DNA from: Orientallactaga sibirica
Lineage: Eukaryota; Chordata; Mammalia; Rodentia; Dipodidae
Assembly (NCBI GenBank): GCA_036365145.1
Contig: JAEOAD010002712.1
Coordinates: forward strand, 2,995,001 to 3,059,000
Reading direction: 5' to 3'
Length of the DNA stretch: 64,000 bases
Shown here: in pieces, positions 1 through 14,100 of the stretch
Numbering within the stretch: the stretch's first letter is position 1
Layout: each line of letters begins with the position of its first letter
Notes under the pieces: model-generated
The model's input: only the letters and a program-made list of their open reading frames with translations
The model's database searches: none
Told to the model about the DNA's origin: nothing
Program-made: the position numbers and the translations under genes

Positions 1-172
1 TTATTTATTGAGAGAGAGAATGGGCACACCAGGGCCTTCAACTACTGCAAACAAACTCCAGACACATACAACACCTTGTGCATCTGGCTTACGTGGTGGG
101 TCCTGGGGAATTGAACCTGGGTCCTTTGGCTTTGTAGGCAAGTGCTTTAACTGCTAAGCCATCTCTCCAGCC
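1..172 (-). mobile_element. DIP-like SINE (cut by window edge)
   Basis: GAGAATGGGCACACC ... AAGCCATCTCTCCAGCC. Confidence 0.85.
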
Positions 173-425
173 TCCCCCTCCCCACAAAAAAATTTAAAGA
201 ACTTAAAAAAGTGTTCCCTAGATTAGTGCAGTGACCAGTTTTGCCATCTTTGAATCCTCTCTTATAGGAAATGTGAATGATAGACAATGGCTAGAAAAAG
301 GGAACATAATAAAACAATTAAAGTTATTCACCTGAGTAAGTCCACAGACATGCAGTATCGCATGTTAAAAGCAGGTATTTCATTGGAAATTACAAACTCT
401 CAGGAAAGAAAATGCAATTGGGGAG

Positions 426-560
426 CTAGGTGTGCAGGCTCACACCTTTAATCCCAGCACTGTGAAAGTGAGGTAGGAGGAGTGCTGAGTTCAAGGCTAG
501 TCTAGAATGAGTTCCAGGTCAGCCTGGGTTAGAATGAAACCCTACTTCGGGAAAAAAGAA
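426..560 (+). mobile_element. B1-like SINE
   Basis: CACACCTTTAATCCCAGCAC and the B1 3' motif GTCAGCCTGGG. Confidence 0.85.
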
Positions 561-1196
561 AATATCATTGGGATGCAATCATGGGTGACTAAAGTAATGA
601 TTTAAAAAGGTCTACAAGAGCAAGGTGCAATGATGTATGTAAATGAAAATGTCATAATGAAATTCAGTATTTTGTTAGACAGGTAATGAAAAGGTTTACC
701 ATGAAGCCAGCCAAAGAAATGCTAATAGGGATCTTTAAAAATTCCACAGAAAATTCACAGCAGTACTCAAAGATAGCAAGGATTCCACAAATAGACTGAC
801 ATTGGGAAGTTTCTAGAAGATTAAAAAAAAAATACCCAGAACAACATATGCAACAAAATCTCATACACAATAGGAAATACTACTACAGAAATGAGATTTT
901 GCGTAGAACACAGAATAATCCAAAGATTAGAAGCAACGGAGTGGCAAAATGAACAGAAGTTGGAGTACCGTTAAATGAAATGCCTATAAATTCATGTAGC
1001 TTGTGCTTATGATCTTTTTACATTTTAGGTTTGTTATTGTTACTTTAACTATCACATAATACATTCACTATAAAAATAAAAGGTAGGTTATCTCTTATAG
1101 ATTTTCTAAGACATCTGAGAACTTCTTTGCAGTTTATTTTGTGTGCATTATGTATGGGTTCCTGTATCCCATGACATACAACCTCATACCTTGTTT

Positions 1197-1422
1197 GAGA
1201 TAGGGTCTGTCTTGCTTGTCACTGCAAATGACAGACCAGCTGACCTGTCAGCTTTGGCATTCTTGTGACTCTGCCTCCCTCAGCTGTGAGAGCATTGGGA
1301 TTACAGACATGTGTGCTACTAGCGTCCAGCTTCACGTGGGTTCTAGGAATCCAAACGCAGGCTATCAGGCTTGCATAGCAAGCTCTTTTAACCACGGAGC
1401 CATCTCTTCAACCCCTTCTTAT
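1197..1422 (-). mobile_element. B4-like SINE
   Basis: B1-derived half (GCATTGGGATTACAGACATG) fused to an ID-like half ending GGAGCCATCTCTTCAACCC. Confidence 0.65.
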
Positions 1423-1535
1423 ATAGTTTAGCCACAGGGAATCTAACATGCTAAGACTTTACAGCACTGTTATATCAGTCATGTGTGAAAACCCAAACTG
1501 GACTGTGAAGAATGCTACCTTTAAGGACTATCTCG

Positions 1536-1728
1536 GGCTGAAGAGATGCTCAGCAATTAAGGCACTTGCCTGCAAAGCTTAACCTTCCCCCACCCCCGGG
1601 TTTGATTACCCATTATCCAAGTAAAGCCAGAGGCACAAGATTGTGCATGCATCTAGAGTCCGTCTGCAGTGGCTGGAGGTCCTGGTATGCCCATTCTCTC
1701 AATCCGCCTCTCTCTTAAATAAATAAAC
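1536..1728 (+). mobile_element. DIP-like SINE
   Basis: GGGCTGAAGAGATGCTCAGC head; AAATAAATAAAC tail. Confidence 0.82.
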
Positions 1729-2073
1729 AAGACTAGGTTTCAATGTAACCTTTTTTCCTCATTGTAAGACTAATCTTAGGTTAAAAACTTAATTCCATGT
1801 TTCAAGAAGGCCATTACAGAACCAGAAATCCAACCTTATTCTTTAGTAGATAAATTATTTCTCTATTGACAGAGAAAAGCAGAACGTGTATATGTACATA
1901 TTTATGTGTGTATACATGTAATATATATGCAATGCTGATATAGATCCTGGATGATCTCTGTATCTTTTAAATATCTAAACATACAAGTCTGTATCACTTT
2001 CAAATAAGCCTTCAGAAAACATACAAACTTGTGATTTACTTTTAAAACCAATTACAGAGATTTGTCCACAAAC

Positions 2074-2163
2074 CTTTGTGAAGTCAGATGGACACCAGCA
2101 CACAGAGGTGACCTCTTGAGAATGACCCAGGAGCACAGTAGGAGGAAGCCAAGGCATGGAGAC
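2074..2163 (-). CDS. DTL: DTL exon 12 (last DTL exon in the window)
   Basis: 90 nt, residues 346-375: VSMPWLPPTVLLGHSQEVTS then VCWCPSDFTK, beginning WD repeat 7. The donor GTTTGT departs from the usual GTRAGT. The next expected exon, starting IATCSDDNTL, is not found in 1-2073. Confidence 0.95.
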
Positions 2164-5100
2164 CTAGACCAATCAGAGAGAAACAAGACATCAGAGCAGT
2201 GTCAGGTCCCCAAACAGAAGCTTCAAAATCTCCTGAGAGAGGTTTAGAGTTGGTACCAAAAGGTAGAATTGCCTAGGTATGGTTCAGAAAGAGTTCCAAT
2301 GGAAACAAATTATTTTATGTCTGAGGAAATTCATGAAAGATAGCCAAGATAAGTAAACAATTTGAGTTTAAATACCAGGACAGTTCTTACCTTGAATCAA
2401 AGCAACATAGCTATTTGTATTTCTTTTTTTTCCTGGTTTTTCTTTTCTTTTCTTTTCTTTTTTTAATTTTAAATTTTTTTTTTTTTTTTGAGGTAAGGTC
2501 TCAATCTAGCTCAGGCTGACCTAGAATTCACTATGTAGTCTCAGGGTGGCCTTGAACTGAAGGCGATCCTCCTACCTCTGCCTCCTGAGTGCTGGGATTA
2601 AAGGCGTGCGCCACCACACCCGGCTTGTGTTTCTTTTTAAATTTATTTATCAGAGAGAACAAGTGAGCAAGAGAGAATTTGTGTCAGCCACTGTGATTGA
2701 ACTCCAGACATGTGTGCCGTCTTGTGCACATGTGTGACCTTGTGTGTCTGGCTTATGTGGGTTCTGGGGAGCCAAACCTAGGTCCTTAGGCTTTGTAGGC
2801 AAGCACGCCTTAACTGCTAAGCCATCTCCCCAGCTTGCTATTTGTATTTTGAATAAAATTAAATGCAATGGCTGGGGAGATGGCTGGGCAGTTAAAGGTG
2901 TTTGCTTGCAAAGCCGGCCAGGCATTCATTTGCACAGGAAAGAGACCCTGGCTCACATGCATAGACATTTCCCATAAATAAATAAAAATAATAAAATAAA
3001 ATGGTGACATTGCCCCCTTAGCTGGTATGCTTTCTCAAAAGAGGATGGGCTAGAGAAGATGGCTTAGTGGCTAAGGCACTTGCTGGCAAAGCCAAAGGAC
3101 CTAGGTATGACTCCCTAGTACCCATGTAAAGCCAGATACATAAGGTGGAACATGCATCTGGAGTTTGTTTGCAGTGGCTAGAGGCCTGGGCATGCCTACA
3201 CCCTCTCTCAAATATTTATTAAAAAGTGGTTTGTCTATACAATAAAGTATTATTCAGCCATAAGAAGTCATGAAATACTATTCATGAATAACATTCCTGA
3301 ATCTGGATGGCATACTGAGTTAAATAAGATGCAAATGCTATGTATCACATGATTTTGTTTACACAAAATGTTTCAAATTGGCATACATGGAAATAGAATG
3401 CAGGTCAGCAATTGTTGGGATAGTAAATCTAAGAAACATTTATATTAAGCATTATGGGGTGTGGTCAAGCAGGAAAAATGTCTTCTTAAATATTCTACTT
3501 TTTACAGAATATTTAAAGCATAAGAAATCCCAGTCACCTCAAGAAGAAAATGGCTCTAACCTTCAGACCTCCTACAGCACTTTGTGTACTTTAATATAGA
3601 AAAGATCAGCACTTTCCCCACAAAACCTTACTATGCCCAAGTAGAAACCCAATCTAATCTTTATTCTGCCATGAGATCATTTGCACTTCCTAAAGTGTCA
3701 GACTCAATGTTTCTCCAGCCAGAGGATGGCAGTGCCAATCAGTGTATTTATAACCACTTCAATCCTGTTCAGTGGCAGAATCAGGAACAACTGAGGGAAG
3801 AGGGGGTAGGAGCAAGGGCAGCACAATGGCTTTTCTTGTGCCCATGGACTTTTAGCACAGAATGGCTGTAGCACTGGAGACTGACCTACTAGAAGGAGGC
3901 AGTGCTAGAAGACAACCCAATACCTGGCACAGGCTTGTGTTTAACCTACGACTCACTCCTCCCCTTTTCTTTAAACCATGGAAAAGAGAAACTGAGCCAC
4001 TGCACTAGGCAAATGCAATTTTAGGAACAGCCAGCTTGCCAGGATCTCAAATATCAGGGCCTCAACACTGAGCTATGTGTGGACAGGCAGGGAGAACATC
4101 ATGTCTGAACCACGTCATTCAGCAGTGACATGTGATCAGCCTAAGAATGGCTCACTCATGTATGTGGTTGGCCACAAACTGGATGTCTGAAAATGGGTTA
4201 GGAACAACAGCCAAACATCTTTAGTGCTTGTCTTTCATGGGAAGAAGTACCTCCTTAATTCTCATTTAGCAAAACAAAATTTTAAAAGACCGTTGTGCTA
4301 TAGAAGAGGAGCTAGAAACTTATAAAAATGTATATATGTATATATACACACATAGTATTTCACTCTATACCTGATCATTTATATTTATGATTAAATAACT
4401 TATCTATTTTTGTGTGTATGCATGCATGAAGGCCAGAACAAGTCTTCTATTGCATATCTCACTGAACCTAGAGCTCACTGACTCAGCTAGACTAGCTAGC
4501 CAATGAGCCCCAGGGATCCTCCTGTCTGCCTCTCCAACAAGGGGATCACAGGCATGCACAACCACATTCAACATTTTATGTACACTCTGAGCCATCGCTC
4601 CAGTCCTAAATAACCTAAAATCATTTAAAACAGTGGCTTGCACATTAATTTTACTGCATAAATAATTCAGCCTAAATATTTCATGTGGAACTGGCCAATT
4701 TATTATATTTGATATGTCTGAAACTTCAAATTGTTTTTAAGACAGAAACTTCAAAAGATACAGATTTAGCCAAGCATGGTGGCACATGCCTTTAATCTCA
4801 GCACTTGGGCGGCAGAGGTAGGAGGACTTCCAGTGAGTTGAAGGCCACCCTGTGACTACTTATCAAATTCTAGGTCAGACTAGGCAACAGCAAAACCTAC
4901 CTACACACCAAAAAGCAAAACAAAAACAACTTAACACATATATACTCATAAACAATTTTCATAGACAAATAAACGCACATGTAGAAAGATAGCAATACCA
5001 TGGATAGAACAGTATCTCCACCTTGTGACCATTTAGGATACTGACACTAAAAGCTTTTAATAAAAGGTTGTGTTGCATTTTGAGAATTTGTGTCAGCCAC

Positions 5101-8100
5101 TGTGATTGAACTCCAGACATGTGTGCCGTCTTGTGCACATGTGTGACCTTGTGTGTCTGGCTTATGTGGGTTCTGGGGAGCCAAACCTAGGTCCTTAGGC
5201 TTTGTAGGCAAGCACGCCTTAACTGCTAAGCCATCTCCCCAGCTTGCTATTTGTATTTTGAATAAAATTAAATGCAATGGCTGGGGAGATGGCTGGGCAG
5301 TTAAAGGTGTTTGCTTGCAAAGCCGGCCAGGCATTCATTTGCACAGGAAAGAGACCCTGGCTCACATGCATAGACATTTCCCATAAATAAATAAAAATAA
5401 TAAAATAAAATGGTGACATTGCCCCCTTAGCTGGTATGCTTTCTCAAAAGAGGATGGGCTAGAGAAGATGGCTTAGTGGCTAAGGCACTTGCTGGCAAAG
5501 CCAAAGGACCTAGGTATGACTCCCTAGTACCCATGTAAAGCCAGATACATAAGGTGGAACATGCATCTGGAGTTTGTTTGCAGTGGCTAGAGGCCTGGGC
5601 ATGCCTACCCCCTCTCTCAAATATTTATTAAAAAGTGGTTTGTCTATACAATAAAGTATTATTCAGCCATAAGAAGTCATGAAATACTATTCATGAATAA
5701 CATTCCTGAATCTGGATGGCATACTGAGTTAAATAAGATGCAAATGCTATGTATCACATGATTTTGTTTACACAAAATGTTTCAAATTGGCATACATGGA
5801 AATAGAATGCAGGTCAGCAATTGTTGGGATAGTAAATCTAAGAAACATTTATATTAAGCATTATGGGGGTGTGGTCAAGCAGGGAAAAATGTCTTCTTAA
5901 ATATTCTACTTTTTACAGAATATTTAAAGCATAAGAAATCCCAGTCACCTCAAGAAGAAAATGGCTCTAACCTTCAGACCTCCTACAGCACTTTGTGTAC
6001 TTTAATATAGAAAAGATCAGCACTTTCCCCCACAAAACCTTACTATGCCCAAGTAGAAACCCAATCTAATCTTTATTCTGCCATGAGATCATTTGCACTT
6101 CCTAAAGTGTCAGACTCAATGTTTCTCCAGCCAGAGGATGGCAGTGCCAATCAGTGTATTTATAACCACTTCAATCCTGTTCAGTGGCAGAATCAGGAAC
6201 AACTGAGGGAAGAGGGGGTAGGAGCAAGGGCAGCACAATGGCTTTTCTTGTGCCCATGGACTTTTTAGCACAGAATGGCTGTAGCACTGGAGACTGACCT
6301 ACTAGAAGGAGGCAGTGCTAGAAGACAACCCAATACCTGGCACAGGCTTGTGTTTAACCTACGACTCACTCCTCCCCTTTTCTTTAAACCATGGAAAAGA
6401 GAAACTGAGCCACTGCACTAGGCAAATGCAATTTTAGGAACAGCCAGCTTGCCAGGATCTCAAATATCAGGGCCTCAACACTGAGCTATGTGTGGACAGG
6501 CAGGAGAACATCACGTCTGAACCACGTCATTCAGCAGTGACATGTGATCAGCCTAAGAATGGCTCACTCATGTATGTGGTTGGCCACAAACTGGATGTCT
6601 GAAAATGGGTTAGGAACAACAGCCAAACATCTTTAGTGCTTGTCTTTCATGGGAAGAAGTACCTCCTTAATTCTCATTTAGCAAAACAAAATTTTAAAAG
6701 ACCGTTGTGCTATAGAAGAGGAGCTAGAAACTTATAAAAATGTATATATGTATATATACACACATAGTATTTCACTCTATACCTGATCATTTATATTTAT
6801 GATTAAATAACTTATCTATTTTTGTGTGTATGCATGCATGAAGGCCAGAACAAGTCTTCTATTGCATATCTCACTGAACCTAGAGCTCACTGACTCAGCT
6901 AGACTAGCTAGCCAATGAGCCCCAGGGATCCTCCTGTCTGCCTCTCCAACAAGGGGATCACAGGCATGCACAACCACATTCAACATTTTATGTACACTCT
7001 GAGCCATCGCTCCAGTCCTAAATAACCTAAAATCATTTAAAACAGTGGCTTGCACATTAATTTTACTGCATAAATAATTCAGCCTAAATATTTCATGTGG
7101 AACTGGCCAATTTATTATATTTGATATGTCTGAAACTTCAAATTGTTTTTAAGACAGAAACTTCAAAAGATACAGATTTAGCCAAGCATGGTGGCACATG
7201 CCTTTAATCTCAGCACTTGGGCGGCAGAAGTAGGAGGACTTCCAGTGAGTTGAAGGCCACCCTGTGACTACTTATCAAATTCTAGGTCAGACTAGGCAAC
7301 AGCAAAAACCTACCTACACACCAAAAAAGCAAAACAAAAACAACTTAACACATATATACTCATAAACAATTTTCATAGACAAATAAACGCACATGTAGAA
7401 AGATAGCAATACCATGGATAGAACAGTATCTCCACCTTGTGACCATTTAGGATACTGACACTAAAAGCTTTTAATAAAAGGTTGTGTTGCATTTTTTTTT
7501 TCGAGGTAGGTCTCACTCCAGCCCAGGCTGACCTGGAATTCACTCTGCATTCTCAGGGTGGCCTCGAACCTCCTATCTTTGCCTCCCAAGTGCTGGGATT
7601 AAAGGCGTGAGCCACCACGCCTGGCTTTGTGTTGCAGAAACCCCTTGTTTGTACTTTCTATGGGGACTTTTTTCCACATTAGATTTCAAATAGCTGTGAG
7701 TATCTTAGCTTATAGTAGTCCAGACACACGCGCACACACACACAGAGAACGGGTTTGCCAGAGCCTCTTGCCATTGTAAATGAACTCCAGATGCACACAT
7801 CACTTTGTGCATCCTGCTTTATATGGGTATTGAGGAACTGAACCTGGGCCATCAGGCTTTGCAAGTAAGCTGAGCCATCTCTCCAGCTCCTAAAATCTTT
7901 CTTTTTTATGTATGAATTTGTAGGGCTGGGAAGATAGCTCAGCAGTTAAAGGTACTTACTTGTAAAGCCTGCCCGCCCAGTTCAATTCCCAAGCTATTCA
8001 CATAAGCTGGCTGCAAAAAGTTATGTGTTTGGTGTTTGTTTGCAGTGGTAGGAGGCTTTGGTGTGCTCATACACACATATGCAAATAAATAAAGTCTAAA

Positions 8101-11100
8101 CCTCTTTAATAAATAGTAATGGACAATCTACAAAATGAAAAAAAATGCAAAAAAACCTGATAAAGTGACCAAATCTATTTTAATAAAGGATGAGTACCTA
8201 AAGGATAATAAAGAATGCAGTCATCATACAAAGGGTTCAAAGAATTCTGAGTAACTTTTGTGGGCTCTACAGATGATTTGAATACGGGAACTCAGGGATC
8301 ACAAGACTGCATTTTAAGGGAGAGTTGACAACATGGAGCAGAAGGCATTATTCAGGTTTATTTAGGAAGCAAGACACAGGGTTTGTATAGGTTTACATTA
8401 AATATACCTCATATTAGGCAGAATAATACAGTCCTGTATTTTGTGGGGGAAGTTTGGCAACTTACCTTCCAGATATATGCAGCTTCATCACTTGAGCCAC
8501 TGATCAAAAACTGGTCATCTGGACTGAGACTCGATTTCACATAAAAGGTAGAATTCTGGTGTCCATTAAAGATAGCCACTGCCAGAGGAGGAACCCAAAT
8601 TACTCAGTTCATTTCCAATATTCCAAAGAATGCAGAAAGATTGTATGTATGTATCTATGAACATACGTACACACACACAAAAGTTTTATTACTATACTCA
8701 TTACTAAACCAGGTCACCAAGTAATGGGACACTGGTCAAAAAGGAAATAAAAGAGAAGAAAAACTGTACAATAAGAATTTAACTAGACCGCCGGGCATGG
8801 TGGTGCACGCCTTTAATCCCAGCACTCGGGAGGCAGAGGTAGGAGGATCGCCGAGAGTTCGAGGCCACCCTGAGACTACATAGTGAATTCCAGGTCAGCC
8901 TGGACCAGAGTGAGACCCTACCTCACAAAACCAAAAAAAAAAGAATTTAACTAGACCCAATTCCATTAACTCAGCATAAATATTTGGTATGGAATTTCCA
9001 TACACCAAGTAAGAAAAATGTCATGAACTATCCTTAAAGGAGAAGACTGCAGGGATGTCCAATCAAAAGACTAAACCTGTTCTGCAAACTTCAGGTTAGG
9101 GATCTTTCCACTGCACGCTACATTGGTCTCATTTCTCCACAGACTTTGTGCCTCTTGAAGGTATATCTCACTCCTTTTTTTCTTTCTAGACCTCATAATA
9201 CTTTAAACAGTAGAACTTCAAATATGTGTTTCACAAAGAAGTAATACTCAGTGAGAAGAGTCACTTGAATTATAGCTGAGATGTGGAATGTTATAAATGC
9301 AGCACCTTGACAGGCTAAATGGAAGAAATAGCTAATGGAGCAAGTTGTATGTTCATCTATAAGCCACTTGGGGTCAGGTGTAGGAATATCACTACCCATG
9401 TTGAAAGAGCCAGAAGCCCTATGTAGCACAATGTGCTCTGCCTGGACAAGACCTTTTTTAAGGAGGCCCAAGCTTTAGGGTTCTGACACCAGAACACTAC
9501 TAGGAAATGAGAGTGAATAGCTTAGTTACTAGAGAATTTGAGGATAAATTTAGGCAGGGGGTGGGGGGGTGGGGGCGGGGATCACATTCCAACTTTTAAC
9601 AGAGGAAGGAGAGGTGTGGAATGCCTGAAGTGCTCTCTCTTCTGTTTTTAGGATAAACTGAAGAGCTTATGTTCCTACCTTTTCAAGAAGCCCACCCAAC
9701 AAACACTCCCCATGTCCAGCATCCTTACGATGGAGAAGGGCAACACGAACCAATAAACACACATACTACAAATCTGCTGAGACAGGACAATTACCACAGA
9801 ACACAGAGGCACTCCCAAACTATGATTCACTTATAGCTTTTAACCATGAATGGAAAACTACAGATCAAATTTCCCACCACACCTCTAAGATTTTATTGCC
9901 CTCTGCTGGCCTAAGAAAAGCTAGTATGAAGCACATTGCAAAAGCTTCAAATACTGCAAAGAAACCTTTAAAACCTGTATTGGCCTTTATTAACTCAATT
10001 TAATTTTTTTTGAGACAGGTTCTCACTATGTAGCCCAGGCTAGCCTCAAACTTGTGATCTTCCTGCCTTGGCCTTTTAAGTGTTGGGATTACAGGCATCT
10101 GCTTGGCTTCAACTTAGTTTTTCTTTGATAAATATTACTTAATATTTAATCTTATGCTGTAGATGAAACAAACAGTAGATGAAGCATCAAGTCCAGGTCC
10201 TTTATAAAGACTTGAAAAGGTAAGTAATTACCAGATAGACACATGTGTGCACACATCATTTTATTTCTAAGAAACCAATCTATTGATGAGAATAAATCAT
10301 TTAAGGAGCAGAGAAAAGGGTTATTAGCAAAGTGTTCAATGGCAGAGGAGTAACCCCCATTAGTGCTACACTACAGGAAAAGTACATAGAGCTCTATCTG
10401 GTAATATAACCAGAATTAGATTTTATCCATTGAAGAAAGATTTAAGTGTACGTTACATGCCTACATTAGCAGTTATTCAAGTTCTGATTCCAGTAACATA
10501 AATAGCAAAAGCAGTTATCAAACCTTGTCCCGTCCTCAAATTCCCTTGCTCTTGTTTAAAGACTATCAGACTTACTACAAGGCATCAGGAATGCCAAGTT
10601 GACACTGCTGCAGACAGCAAAGTCCTAAGAATGATGGGGAAATCTTGGAAATTTTTCTAAGAGCACAGCTAAATGGCTTGTGTTTTGGACTGTTTTAGTA
10701 TTGTTTGCTTATCAGCATACCTGGGAACTAAGCAGCCCTGGGGCTGGGTCATGAAATTTGGTGTAAATCAAGCTTGACCTGAGGAAGAACTTTGCTTCTA
10801 ATATATAAGTAGGCTTCGTAAGTAATTAATGTTAAACATAATACAGCACATATAACCTCTTCAAGCCTGCTTTAGAACTTGGGTTTCTTTTTAAAACATT
10901 TACTAGTCTTTAGTATATATATATATATGTTTTGGATTTTAGAGGTAGGGTCTTACTCCAGCCCAGGCTGACCTGGAATTCACTATGTAGTTTCAGGGTG
11001 GTCTTGAACTTACAGCGATCCTTCTACCTCTGCCTCGTGCTGGGATAAAAGGCGTACACCACCACACCTGGCTCAGATTCTATGCTTATATTGTTAGAGA

Positions 11101-14100
11101 AACAAGGGTGACTTTGGAGAAAAACACCTGAAGAAATAAATGGTCTCTGTCCAACATTAAGAAGGTTGAGGGAGAGTAGGACAATTTGGGAGTCTTTTAA
11201 CCAGTAGCCCCTCACAAAAGGACACAAGTTAAACAGAACAGCTATTTTACTCTGCAAGCTTACTAAATAATAATAAAACCCTAAATGTATGCTGAAGAGC
11301 ATGACTTTAGGAAATTCACTATTGAGACAAAATATGTTACCACACAAAGTGGGATTGTTTATGTGAAATGATCACCAGGAACTTACACCCACCAAAACAT
11401 CACCAGAACTAATTAAAGATGCCACAGTCCTAATATGGCTTAGAAAGTTTTCTTAAGGAAAATAAACAAACCAAACTCCATCAACAAATCATTAACAAAA
11501 AAGCCTGTATTAGTTTCTTGATAAGGGAATCTGAAGTACTCCACCTTACCTGGAGCAGTCTTTAAGCCAGTCATATTGAACATATAGATGTTGTCATCTG
11601 TACAATTAGCAAATAAGGTGGAGCCAGTAGAATCCAAAACCAGACTGGAGTACCCTGACAAAAGAACACCTTAGTTAGCATGTCCTGAAGATGCTGAGTA
11701 GACCTGAGTGTGAAATGCAGGGACAAAAGTAGCTAATTGGGGCTGGAGAAATGGCTTAACTTTTTTTTTTTGGCCTGCAAAGCCAAAGGATCTAGGTTCA
11801 ATTCCCCAGAACCCACTTAAGCCAGATGCACAAGGTGGCGCAAGCATCTGGATTTCATTTGCAGCAACTAGAGACCCTGGCATACCCATTCTCTCTCTGC
11901 CTCATTCTCTCTTGCTGTCAAATAAATTTTTAAAAATCTTTTTAAAAATGTTAATTGCATAAAAACAGAATTCTTTGCTCCCAAAATATGGACCAATAAA
12001 ATATTTTGGGTTTTAATCTCTTGAACTTGAAAAAAATACACCACAAATAAGGTTTTCTCAAATCTATGTTGCTGAAAATTAGGCTGATGCATAAAAATTT
12101 AAAAGTTCTACATTCACAGCAAAGGCTTACCTAGTTTCCGAGTGCTGCTTCCTGGATATAGGAAAGATTTTGATGCTATGGGCTCTTGTCGATATGCACT
12201 GTAATTCTTGCGTAAGTCCCAAACTTTGATTATCCTAAAAGCCAAGAAACTATTTTGATGACCTCCGCCCCAAACAATTTCACTTACATTGAGTGTACAG
12301 TGATTTTCAATCTATCTACTTTGCCACAGTTACCAGGGATACTAAGGCTGTCTCATGGGGAAAGTTTAACTATTCCAGACTATTGCTTCCAATGCCAAGC
12401 TGACAATTCTGGCAGTACGGAAACAGATGTGATTTGACCCAGTGTATAGGTTACTGTCATTTACTGCAAGGGAAAGGAAAAGGAAGATGAAAGCTAGATG
12501 GTTGGAGTCACTGTTCCATTGTTTTTACAAGATGCACTTCCTAAGCATGAATGCTCTGGATATATCCTCTGACATCACAAGCAGCATGTCCCTGTGCTTC
12601 GATCTCTATACTTAACTCCTTTAGGAACCTGAAGTAGTAATTTTCCTGTGAAAAGGAAAAAAAAAAAAAAAAAAACCTCTTTTCATTTCATCAATAAGAA
12701 TAATATCTTAGCCGGGTGTGGTGGTGCATGCCTTTAATCCCAGCCAAGGCCAAGGCCAAGGCAGGATTGCTGTGAGTTTAAGGCCAGCCTGAGACTACAT
12801 AGTATACATGTGCTGCCGAAGTGAGCGCGAGACTTCATAGTGATTCCAGATCAACCTGGGCTACAACGAGACCCTACCTCGAAAAAACAAGGCAAGACAA
12901 AAAGGAATGGTCTTAGTTCTCTATTTCTAGTTTGTAGCTGACTAGAAAATGCAAGCTTGCTATAAAATGGCAGTACCCCTGGAAACAAAGGGAGGCAGTT
13001 TTCATAGCCATTCACAATTTTCATGGCCATTCATAAGTACAAATGTTATTTTTGGATATTCATTCATTCCTAATTGAGAATTTGGTTCACAAGTTTGAGA
13101 GTTGAGAGTTAAGTAAGCTAAAATTTAAGTTTTGGGGCTGAGGAGATGGCTTAGTGGGTAAAGTGCTTTCTGTATAAACACAAGAGCTTGAGTTCAAATT
13201 GCTGGCACCCATGTACAAATGCCAGGTGTAATGGCAATCGCTGGTAATCCCAGTGCTGGGAAGGAGGAGACAAGGATCCATGGGGCTTGCTGGTGAGCTA
13301 GACTAGTTGAATGGGTGAACTCCAGGTTCATTCAGTGAGAGGCCTTGTCTCAAAAAATAAGGTGCGGAGCAACTGAAGAGACACAGATGTCTACTGCTGG
13401 CCTCTACATACATGTGCAAACACACATGTCACCCTATGCTTATGAACATGCCTACACATACACAAAAATAACTAAATAAAGCATATGTTTAATTATAATG
13501 GGATTAGGTCCCACCATAGCTCAAAAAAGACACTTCATCAAAAGAACCAGAAATAATGTCTCGTACCCATCCACAGCTCCTGCTGAGACTAATGTATTCT
13601 CATCTTGAAAGAGGACCACAGTAACACTCTGCTGGGAATCCTAATAGCACAGGAAAAAAGAAGGAAATTCTGTCTTGGGCATCACAATCTTCACCACCAT
13701 GAGAACAAAGTGCTTAAAAGTGGATTTTGTACCCCCCCCACTCTGAATCAGAATAAATTTTCTCATTCCAATCACCCTAGCTGCAAATTCGAGCAAGGAA
13801 GTGCCCTAAACATCAAGTTAAAGCGTATATGTCAACACTAACTTGTCCTCAAGAAATAAACTTGTCACTGAAAGATTTTTACTTGTCTAAGTCTGCTTAG
13901 AATCTTCCATACTAATAAGCTATATATCTGTAGGAAACAGATTTAACTTTCTAATGCATGCTTCATGCATAAAATGTTGTTAGAAGCTGGGGATGGTGGT
14001 GCACACCTTTAATCCCAGCACTTGGGAGGCAGGGGTAGGAGGATCACTGAGTTCAAGGCTATCCTGAGACTACATAGTGAATTCTATTCAGGTCAGCCTG

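Larger units (their letters stand above)
2673..5081. repeat. Tandem segmental duplication, copy 1 (2409 bp)
   Basis: Matches 5082-7495 with roughly three substitutions and seven homopolymer-length differences. The left edge falls inside a DIP-like SINE. The right edge falls four T into the poly-T of a B1-like SINE. It lies wholly in DTL intron 11. Confidence 0.95.
5082..7495. repeat. Tandem segmental duplication, copy 2 (2414 bp)
   Basis: Direct head-to-tail copy of 2673-5081. The offset drifts from 2409 to 2414 through single-base changes in G, C, T and A runs. At its right end the B1-like SINE is complete, so this edge is the ancestral one. Confidence 0.95.

Noticed and set aside
1..2073. 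DTL exon 13 (expected IATCSDDNTLKIWR)
   Set aside because: No matching reading on the minus strand; it must lie beyond the left edge.
2744..5419. Identical 77- and 66-codon frames at two places suggesting a duplicated gene
   Set aside because: They lie in DIP-like SINEs within the tandem duplication.
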